A stretch of DNA of 6,140 nt, from contig CAKQZO010000103.1 of NCBI GenBank assembly GCA_934293835.1, positions 1 through 6,140 on the forward strand. The letters run 5' to 3'. This DNA is from an uncultured Lacticaseibacillus sp. GTDB taxonomy: Bacteria > Bacillota > Bacilli > Lactobacillales > Lactobacillaceae. Position numbers and translations under genes: made by a program. The notes beneath the pieces are model-generated. The model saw only the letters and a list, made by a program, of their open reading frames with translations, did no database searches and was not told where the DNA came from. The number at the start of each line of letters is the position of its first letter. The stretch's first letter is position 1. This document shows, one piece after another, positions 1 through 4,644 of this stretch.

Positions 1-732
1 GTCGTGTGGTATTTCGGCAACAAGTTCCGCGAACGCTATCAAGACGAATCAGAGTACGTCACTTTGACAGATTACCTCGGCCAGCTGCAAGCGCTGGCGG
101 CCGACGAGCGGGTGCCGATGTTGACGACGAACCTGGTGTACATGACCAAGGTCAAGCCGGGGTACCGCCTGAAGCGTACGGCGATGTATTCGATTCTCGA
201 CAAGCAACCGAAGCGGGCGCAGGTTTACTGGTTCGTCACGGTTAACGAAACCGACTCGCCTTGGGACATGCACTACACCGTCGATATGATGAAGACGGAC
301 AACGTCGTGTCGGTGCAGTTATATCTGGGGTTCCGCTGTTCGCAGCACGTGAATGTCTATATTCGCCAGATCATCAACGATCTCTTGGACGACGGGATCC
401 TGGCGCCGCAGGCCCCGACGTATTCGACGATCCGCAATCGCCGCGTGGGCGACTTCAAGTTCGTCATCATCGGTGAGCGGCCAGCCGGATTGTTGGCCGC
501 AGATAACATCCCCAACTGGCAAAAGCGCCTGATCAGCGGCCGCTTGGTGATGCAAAACATCACCACGACGCCGGCCCAATGGTACGGGTTGGAGTTCGCC
601 AACGTGATCGAAGAAACCGTTCCGCTTTTCATCGAAAGTCCCAAGCGACCACGCTTCGATCATTACACGGTGTTGAACCGGCGCGTCGACAAGGCGCATC
701 CAGCCGAAAGCGCAAAGTTGCATGATGATTAG
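1..732 (+). CDS. kup: Kup-type potassium uptake protein, C-terminal part (5' end outside window)
   Basis: Kup (KUP/HAK/KT family) is a membrane K+ importer, thought to be a K+/H+ symporter. The frame is open from base 1 (Val-Val-Trp-Tyr-Phe-Gly-Asn-Lys), so the gene starts upstream. About 243 residues are present, roughly a third of a full-length bacterial Kup. They correspond to the soluble cytoplasmic C-terminal domain; no hydrophobic membrane segment is visible. The phrases WYFGNKFRERY, ESEYVTL, VPMLTTNLVYMT and VYWFVTVNETD recall the Kup C-terminus of lactobacilli. The gene ends with TAG at 730-732 after an acidic His-Asp-Asp tail. No clear intrinsic terminator follows. Family assignment is by recognition of these phrases, and I am fairly sure of it. 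An internal ATG near the window edge is not a real start. Confidence 0.9.
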   Translation, partial: VVWYFGNKFRERYQDESEYVTLTDYLGQLQALAADERVPMLTTNLVYMTKVKPGYRLKRTAMYSILDKQPKRAQVYWFVTVNETDSPWDMHYTVDMMKTDNVVSVQLYLGFRCSQHVNVYIRQIINDLLDDGILAPQAPTYSTIRNRRVGDFKFVIIGERPAGLLAADNIPNWQKRLISGRLVMQNITTTPAQWYGLEFANVIEETVPLFIESPKRPRFDHYTVLNRRVDKAHPAESAKLHDD

Positions 733-821
733 GCATTGATGGCGTATCGCTGTGAGTGCCGATGCGCAGGACATGGGCAAACGCCGTAATTGGGCGGTCG
801 CGTAGGCTAGAATCAAAATCT

Positions 822-850
822 TTGCCGTAAACTAAAAGACGCGCCATACT
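822..850 (+). promoter_or_regulatory. Candidate promoter for the glycosyltransferase gene
   Basis: TTGCCG (822-827) and CATACT (845-850) are 17 bp apart, each matching four of six bases of the sigma-A consensus. Transcription would start near 857, just ahead of the ribosome binding site. A second -10-like box, TAGAAT (808-813), lies upstream but has no -35 at proper spacing. Both are weak; read-through from kup is an alternative. Confidence 0.25.
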
Positions 851-866
851 AGACCTACTTCAAATT

Positions 867-873
867 GAGGAGG
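867..873 (+). promoter_or_regulatory. Ribosome binding site that decides the glycosyltransferase start
   Basis: GAGGAGG is a strong Shine-Dalgarno sequence. It lies 8 bases before ATG 882 and only 5 before the adjacent in-frame GTG 879. The spacing and codon type favour ATG 882. Confidence 0.75.
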
Positions 874-881
874 TTAGTGTG

Positions 882-1616
882 ATGCGTCTTTCTTTAATTG
901 TTCCAATCTATCAGTTGGGTAAATACTTGGCGCCGATGCTGCAAACCGTTGCGGCGCAAACGGTACCGTTTGAGTTGTGGTTGGTGCTGGATGGCACGAC
1001 CGACCAGTCGGCCCAGATCGCCACGCAATTTGTCGCAGGCCACTCCGATTGGCATGTGTTGACGTTGGCCAAGCACAGCGGCATCAGCCACGCCCGCAAT
1101 GTCGGGTTGGCGCATGCCACCGGCGAGATCGTGGCGTTCGTTGACGGGGATGACCGCTTGGCGCCGGATTTTGTCGCGACCTTAGTGGCTGGCTTCGATC
1201 GTGGCGTGGTCGCCACGGCGGTTGGCTACCGCTGGTGGCAGGAAGGACGTGCACATGCGCCAGGTTGGGAAACCCTCAGTCAGGCCCAGATGTTTGCCCA
1301 AGTTTCCCGCCACGGCTCGGCAGTCGGCGGATACGTCTGGAACAAGGCGTTCTTGCGCACGGCAATCGGCGACTTGCGCTTTGATGAGTCCTTGCGCTTA
1401 GCCGAAGATTACTGGTTTACGGCGAGTTTTGTCGCGGCCAATGCCGGTCAGTATCGCTATGCGCCACAGGTACGCTACACGAAGGTCATGCGCCCCAACA
1501 GCACGATCCACTCGGCCGGATACGGTGAGCGGCAGCAAGAGGCGCAGGTGTTTGCCAAGATTGCCCGCTTAGGCGAACGCTTGGATGAGCGCGACGACGA
1601 CCACGGGAAGCACTAG
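882..1616 (+). CDS. Family 2 glycosyltransferase (GT-A fold)
   Basis: A predicted inverting glycosyltransferase that moves a sugar from a nucleotide-sugar donor to an unknown acceptor, probably at the inner face of the membrane. The 244-residue protein opens with MRLSLIVPIYQLGKYL, the typical GT2 start. LDGTTD (36-41) sits where DDGSTD is usual, and HSGISHARNVGLAHATGEIVAFVDGDD (65-91) ends in the metal-binding DxD motif (DGDD, 88-91). VWNKAFLR (152-159) and the acidic pair LAEDYWF (173-179), likely holding the catalytic base, follow. There is no signal peptide or membrane segment. ATG 882 is preferred over GTG 879. The last 16 codons overlap the DUF554 gene on the other strand, and the tail GERLDERDDDHGKH looks antisense-derived. 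No polysaccharide cluster surrounds it, so the acceptor (teichoic acid, glycolipid or capsule) cannot be told. Confidence 0.88.
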   Translation: MRLSLIVPIYQLGKYLAPMLQTVAAQTVPFELWLVLDGTTDQSAQIATQFVAGHSDWHVLTLAKHSGISHARNVGLAHATGEIVAFVDGDDRLAPDFVATLVAGFDRGVVATAVGYRWWQEGRAHAPGWETLSQAQMFAQVSRHGSAVGGYVWNKAFLRTAIGDLRFDESLRLAEDYWFTASFVAANAGQYRYAPQVRYTKVMRPNSTIHSAGYGERQQEAQVFAKIARLGERLDERDDDHGKH

Positions 1617-2252
1617 TGCAGGCAGTAGGTTCAGCGTCTTGATCGGCTTGAGGCCGAGAATGCTGATGCCGCTGGCCAAGATGAGGATCCCACCGACGAT
1701 CGACAGCTCGGTGAGCATCGCGTCAGAGATCGCGTGCTGCAACAGAAGCGCCAGCAGATAGATTCCGCCTTGCCAGCAAAAAAGGATCGGGGCGGCGAGA
1801 ATCATGCCGATGCCGAAGCTCGCGGCCAAGACGGTGGAAGTCACCGCGTCGAGCATGCCGTTCGTCAGCAACATCGTGATGTCGCCGTTCAAAGCAGCGG
1901 TGATCGGCCCGACAATCGATAGGGTGCCGATGCAATAGAGTAAGATGCCGGTGGCGAGTCCTTGGGTGAGGCCGGATTGGCCTTGGAAGCGGGCGAGTAG
2001 CCGGTTGAAGCGGCCGTCGAGGTCCCAGTGGCTGCCGAGCAAGGCGCCGATGGCCAGACTGGCGATGAACAAGACGGAATAGTGGCTGTTTTTCATGTGC
2101 GTGAGTGTCGTGTTCAGACCGATGGCGATCACCGCCAGCCCGAGCGCCTGCATGACCATGTCTTTGGCCGCAGGGCGCATGCCTTTGCGAAAAACTGCCC
2201 CTAAGATACTGCCACAGATGATCATGGCGGTGTTGAAAATTGTGCCTAGCAT
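1569..2252 (-). CDS. DUF554 / YqgA-like integral membrane protein
   Basis: A 227-residue, very hydrophobic protein of the DUF554 family (E. coli YqgA, B. subtilis YdfK). The family's function is not established. It starts MLGTIFNTAMIICGSILGAVF and has about seven membrane segments, roughly at 4-22, 33-48, 57-73, 98-118, 139-158, 182-200 and 208-225. The hallmark stretch runs from GILLYCIGTLSIVGPITAAL (102-121) through NGDITMLLTNGMLDAVTST to AASFGIGM (143-150). ATG 2252 is chosen because GGAGGT lies just upstream (2263-2258) and the protein then starts at the family's usual N-terminus; the 57 codons further upstream are not DUF554-like. The gene lies 55 bases behind the MerR regulator, has its own MerR-type promoter, and ends with TAA inside the convergent glycosyltransferase gene. 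Inference: it may be induced by the neighbouring drug-sensing regulator. Confidence 0.88.
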   Translation of the reverse strand: MLGTIFNTAMIICGSILGAVFRKGMRPAAKDMVMQALGLAVIAIGLNTTLTHMKNSHYSVLFIASLAIGALLGSHWDLDGRFNRLLARFQGQSGLTQGLATGILLYCIGTLSIVGPITAALNGDITMLLTNGMLDAVTSTVLAASFGIGMILAAPILFCWQGGIYLLALLLQHAISDAMLTELSIVGGILILASGISILGLKPIKTLNLLPALVLPVVVVALIQAFA

Positions 2253-2280
2253 CGCACACCTCCGATAATGGGATAAGATG

Positions 2281-2311
2281 ATTGTAAACACTCCCCTTAC
2301 AGGAGAGTCAA
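2281..2311 (-). promoter_or_regulatory. MerR-type promoter/operator ahead of the DUF554 gene
   Basis: On the minus strand TTGACT (2311-2306, five of six consensus bases) and TACAAT (2286-2281, five of six) are separated by exactly 19 bp. This long spacer marks promoters that MerR-family activators switch on by twisting the DNA. A dyad covers the spacer: ACTCCCCT and AGGAGAGT on the plus strand (2290-2297 and 2301-2308), eight-base arms with one mismatch around TAC. Transcription would begin near 2274, ahead of the GGAGGT at 2263-2258. The -35 box overlaps the stop codon of the MerR gene. The general form resembles the bmr promoter bound by BmrR in Bacillus subtilis. The dyad could in principle also act as a weak hairpin after merR. 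Confidence 0.72.
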
Positions 2312-3102
2312 CGTCGAATTGGAATTTGAATTTCGGTGCGGTAGGCGGCCGGGTCACTGGAGATGTCTTGATCGATGATCGTGCGCTCGCAGGCGGCCCC
2401 GCAAGGCTTTTTACCGCTGACATGAATCCAGGTCAACAAGGTGCGGTAGTATGGCGCGGCCTGGGCGTGGTTGCCGTTGAAGCGGAGGCAAGCATATTCG
2501 CCGGCTTCAAGGACCGTGGTTTCGGGGGTGGCCTGTTCGACCAAGACGAAGATGCCACTGTATTGCTCGAAGCGTGCGGTTGATAGTGCGGCCAGGTCGA
2601 GTAACAAGCCCACCCCGCCGATATAGATCTCAGCCGCGGCTTGCAGGCGATGCAAGGCGAGTTCAAGATCCACGTTATGGCTGATTTCGGTGTCTAGCTT
2701 GAGGATGTGGCGCGTGGGCAAGGTCTGCAAAAAAGGCTGGGCGACAGGCGCGCCGGCCGCGGTTTGAATATCGTGGTACCGGGCGGTCAACTGGGCCGCG
2801 GTGCGGTTTAACGCCGCGATCTGACTTTGAATCTGGGTCCGCTGAGTCGCCAGCATCGCCAAAAAAGCATCGGTATCTGGCTGCTTCAGATGCTGTTGAA
2901 TCGTCGCCAGCGATAACCCGAGGCGCCGGAGGTACTGGATGGTATTGAGACGCTCGAATTGGGCGACTGTGTAGTAGCGATAGCCGCTGTCTTGGGCAAT
3001 GCGGGCGGGCTTGAGTAAGCCAAGCTGATCATAGTAGCGTAAGGTCTTGACCGTCGTGGCGTTGAGGCGCGCCATCTGGCCGATCGTGAATTCGTTTGCC
3101 AT
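2308..3102 (-). CDS. MerR-family transcriptional regulator with GyrI-like effector domain (BmrR-like)
   Basis: A 264-residue activator of the BmrR/BltR type. Residues 4-72 form the MerR winged helix-turn-helix: FTIGQMARLNATTVKTLRYYDQLGLLKP is followed by SGYRYYTVAQFERLNTIQYLRRLGLSL. Residues 80-112 are a helical dimerisation segment (QRTQIQSQIAALNRTAAQL). From about 125 on is a GyrI-like ligand-binding domain: LPTRHILKLDTE, EAGEYACLRFNGNHAQAAPYYRTLLTWI, and the closing phrase ERTIIDQDISSDPAAYRTEIQIPI typical of multidrug-sensing members. No MerR metal-binding cysteine cluster is seen. It presumably binds a bulky, often cationic ligand and activates a 19-bp-spaced promoter; the one between it and the DUF554 gene fits exactly. 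ATG 3102 gives a full HTH, but no good Shine-Dalgarno precedes it, so translation may be weak. It is divergent from the B6 operon. Confidence 0.92.
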   Translation of the reverse strand: MANEFTIGQMARLNATTVKTLRYYDQLGLLKPARIAQDSGYRYYTVAQFERLNTIQYLRRLGLSLATIQQHLKQPDTDAFLAMLATQRTQIQSQIAALNRTAAQLTARYHDIQTAAGAPVAQPFLQTLPTRHILKLDTEISHNVDLELALHRLQAAAEIYIGGVGLLLDLAALSTARFEQYSGIFVLVEQATPETTVLEAGEYACLRFNGNHAQAAPYYRTLLTWIHVSGKKPCGAACERTIIDQDISSDPAAYRTEIQIPIRR

Positions 3103-3135
3103 GGAGTTTACGCTAGCACGATTTTCTGAAAAAAA

Positions 3136-3164
3136 CTAGTATTCAGGCGGATTTTCCCTTACAA
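3136..3164 (-). promoter_or_regulatory. Candidate promoter for the MerR regulator gene
   Basis: On the minus strand TTGTAA (3164-3159) and TACTAG (3141-3136) are 17 bp apart, matching four and three of six consensus bases. The leader would be about 27 bases and carries no clear Shine-Dalgarno. The -35 box lies on top of the -10 box of the divergent pdxK promoter, so the two promoters would compete for polymerase. Confidence 0.4.
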
Positions 3165-3165
3165 T
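3160..3165 (+). promoter_or_regulatory. Likely -10 box of the pdxK operon
   Basis: TACAAT (five of six) is followed after about 7 bases by a plausible start near 3172 and by the ribosome binding site at 3179-3185. No good -35 is found at 17 bp (TAGTAT) or at 19 bp (ACTAGT), which suggests a weak or activator-dependent promoter. The short leader leaves no room for a riboswitch. Confidence 0.45.
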
Positions 3166-3190
3166 TGGTGACACGACAAGGGGGGATAGC

Positions 3191-4009
3191 GTGAGTGTAA
3201 TCGTAAGTCAGGATCTATCAGGGGTCGGCCAGGTGTCCATGAGTGTCGCGCTGCCGCTGTTGACGACGATGCGCCAAGATTGTTATGTGTTGCCCACCGC
3301 GCTGTTGTCTGCACATACCGGATTTGCTGGAAGTACGTTCACGGACTTGTCGCCGCAGATGCCAGGAATCTTGCGCCATTGGCAGACGCTGGAGTTGCAG
3401 CCTGATGGGCTGTTGTTGGGCTATCTCGGCGCTGCCGCGCTGGCGGTCTGGCAACAGTGGTTGCCGCGACATCGCGATCAAACCGTGCGCGTTGTCGATC
3501 CCGTCATGGGCGATCAAGGCAAGCTGTATCGCGGCTTCGATGCGCATTATGTTGAGGCGATGCAGATGCTGGTTGCGCACGCCACGGTCATCACGCCGAA
3601 TCCCACCGAGGCCCAGTTGCTGCTCGGTGAACCATTGCAGACGACCGCTTGGACGGAAGCAGCTGCGTTGGCGCTCGCCCAGCGCGTGGCTGAACGCTTT
3701 GCGGTCGCGGTGGTCGTCACCGGCGTGCCGCTGGTTTCTGGCGCGGTGGGGGTCAGCGGCTGTGCTGGCGGTACGCCTTGGATGTTGACGCAGCGGCGCT
3801 TGGCGGGTCATTATTTTGGCACCGGTGATATCTTTGCCAGCGTCTTGTGTGGTGGGCTGCTGGCAAAGCTTGACTTGCACGCGGCGAGTGCACTGGCGGC
3901 GACGTTTCTCACCCGGGCGCTGACGGCCACGGCGGCCACCGCGCGCGATCCCCGGTTGGGGGTTGCTTACGCCGCTGAGTTGCCGTGGTTGAGTTCACAG
4001 TTACAATGA
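3191..4009 (+). CDS. pdxK: Pyridoxal (pyridoxine/pyridoxamine) kinase, PfkB/ribokinase superfamily
   Basis: Phosphorylates B6 vitamers with ATP, trapping imported vitamin as the 5'-phosphate on the way to pyridoxal phosphate; cytosolic. The 272-residue length is usual. Visible motifs: QDLSGVGQVSMSVALPLL near the N-terminus (family form usually QDLSCVGRCS), LPTALLSAHTGF (34-45), GYLGAAA (77-83), DPVMGDQGKLY (103-113, strongly typical of pyridoxal kinases), TPNPTEAQLLLG (135-146), VVTGVP (175-180) and GTGDIFASVLCGGLL (210-224), where Asp213 is the likely catalytic base and GTGD forms the anion hole. GTG 3191 is used because AGGGGGG lies 5 bases upstream and the sequence begins at the family N-terminus. 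The ECF S-component gene follows after 16 bases, so the two form an operon. ThiD-like hydroxymethylpyrimidine kinase is the main alternative, but DPVMGD.GKLY and the HTGF region favour pyridoxal kinase. Confidence 0.9.
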   Translation: MSVIVSQDLSGVGQVSMSVALPLLTTMRQDCYVLPTALLSAHTGFAGSTFTDLSPQMPGILRHWQTLELQPDGLLLGYLGAAALAVWQQWLPRHRDQTVRVVDPVMGDQGKLYRGFDAHYVEAMQMLVAHATVITPNPTEAQLLLGEPLQTTAWTEAAALALAQRVAERFAVAVVVTGVPLVSGAVGVSGCAGGTPWMLTQRRLAGHYFGTGDIFASVLCGGLLAKLDLHAASALAATFLTRALTATAATARDPRLGVAYAAELPWLSSQLQ

Positions 4010-4012
4010 TTT

Positions 4013-4019
4013 GAGGGGG
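4013..4019 (+). promoter_or_regulatory. Ribosome binding site that decides the ECF S-component start
   Basis: GAGGGGG lies 6 bases before ATG 4026. It overlaps an in-frame upstream TTG (4011), which therefore cannot use it; ATG 4026 is the start. Confidence 0.8.
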
Positions 4020-4025
4020 AAAAAG

Positions 4026-4577
4026 ATGCAACGTACCAATAACTTACGCAAGCTCGTCTTCACTGGCCTGTTTGCTGCCATTATTTTTATCGGGATCTCT
4101 GTGTTACGAATCCCATTGCCGGCGTTGGTCGGCAAACCGTTCATTCATTTCGGCAATACCCTGATGGTCTTGGCGATCATCTTCTTGGGTGGCGCGTATG
4201 GCTTCATCGCCTCTGCGATCGGGCTGGGGGGCTTCGACTTGCTCAATGGCTATGCGGCGACGTCTTGGCTGACTGTGTTGGAGTGTGCGGTGATGGCGCT
4301 GGTGGTGGCGCGCCTCTACCGCGGGCTACGCGATCGCCGCGGGGACCTCAGCACCAAGGGCATCATTGCGATCAGTGTCACTGCAGGCATCACTAAGATC
4401 ATCACCAGCTATCTCGTCTCGATCGTTGAGGCCTTAATGGTCGGTGCCAGCTTCAAAGTCGCGATCGTGACCAGCTTCTTGAGCCTGACCTCGGCGACCA
4501 TCAACGCGGTGTCGACGGCGATCGTCGTGCCGATCTTATATATGGCCTTGCGCCGGGCGTTCAAGGCCCGGCTGTGA
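4026..4577 (+). CDS. ECF transporter S component, probably for pyridoxine (PdxU2-like)
   Basis: The 183-residue membrane protein is a substrate-binding subunit of a group II energy-coupling factor importer. It would share the ATPase and EcfT module, which is encoded elsewhere in the genome. About six membrane segments are visible (near 8-28, 44-68, 78-98, 112-132, 140-155, 160-176). TM1 carries the small-residue pattern GLFAAIIFIG used to contact EcfT. HFGNTLMVLAIIFLGGAYGFIASAIGLGGFDLLNG (41-75) is typical of the ECF riboflavin-type S-component superfamily that includes HmpT/PdxU proteins. Substrate is inferred from the neighbour: a B6 kinase 16 bases upstream means the pair imports and phosphorylates pyridoxine or a related vitamer. 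Hydroxymethylpyrimidine is the alternative, since HmpT and PdxU2 are close and have been confused in annotation. ATG 4026 was chosen over TTG 4011. Confidence 0.85.
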   Translation: MQRTNNLRKLVFTGLFAAIIFIGISVLRIPLPALVGKPFIHFGNTLMVLAIIFLGGAYGFIASAIGLGGFDLLNGYAATSWLTVLECAVMALVVARLYRGLRDRRGDLSTKGIIAISVTAGITKIITSYLVSIVEALMVGASFKVAIVTSFLSLTSATINAVSTAIVVPILYMALRRAFKARL

Positions 4578-4590
4578 GTCTGAAATGCAC

Positions 4591-4634
4591 AACAATAAGG
4601 ACAGACGGGTTTTTACCCATCTGTCCTTATTGTT
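4591..4634. terminator. Bidirectional intrinsic terminator between convergent genes
   Basis: A 20-bp stem (4591-4610 with 4615-4634) closes a TTTT loop. The stem is perfect except for 4606/4619, which is C-A on the plus strand and G-U, still paired, in minus-strand RNA. AT-rich ends (AACAATAA and TTATTGTT) provide the T-rich tracts in both directions, but neither is a pure T-run. It lies within the 67-base gap between the ECF S-component gene (+) and the oxidoreductase gene (-) and can end both transcripts. Confidence 0.85.
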
Positions 4635-4644
4635 ATGGCCGAAC

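Larger units (their letters stand above)
733..881. other. Intergenic region between kup and the glycosyltransferase gene
   Basis: This 149-base gap holds no convincing gene. It contains a weak hairpin (742-749 with 760-767) that lacks a following T-run, so it is a poor terminator for kup. It also contains possible promoter elements for the downstream glycosyltransferase, listed separately. No tRNA-like or riboswitch-like structure was recognised. Confidence 0.6.

Noticed and set aside
742..767. Hairpin after kup (eight-base arms with one G-U pair, ten-base loop).
   Set aside because: No T-run follows, so it is not a convincing terminator; could be chance.
774..804. Tiny open frame of ten codons in the kup-glycosyltransferase gap.
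   Set aside because: No ribosome binding site and no recognisable features.
319..816. Long minus-strand open frame opposite the kup 3' end.
   Set aside because: Shadow of the kup gene: no family motifs, low-complexity Arg/His-rich composition and no ribosome binding site.
1723..2259. 178-codon minus-strand frame overlapping the DUF554 gene.
   Set aside because: Arg/His-rich out-of-frame shadow; the DUF554 frame is supported by hydrophobic pattern and family motifs.
2287..2308. Reading the dyad after merR as an intrinsic terminator.
   Set aside because: Stem is short, the following bases (TGTTTAC) are not a true T-run, and the position exactly between well-spaced -35 and -10 boxes fits an operator better.
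2253..2423. N-terminal extension of the DUF554 reading frame by 57 codons (start at 2423).
   Set aside because: The extra residues are not DUF554-like, overlap the MerR gene, and contain the MerR-type promoter; GGAGGT sits directly before ATG 2252.
3166..3190. Possible riboswitch upstream of the B6 operon.
   Set aside because: The predicted leader is only about 19 bases, too short for a ligand-binding RNA.
3218..3880. 220-codon minus-strand open frame opposite pdxK.
   Set aside because: Gln/Arg/His-rich antisense translation of a GC-rich gene with clear kinase motifs on the other strand.
4011..4025. TTG start for the ECF S component five codons upstream.
   Set aside because: It lies within the Shine-Dalgarno sequence that serves ATG 4026.
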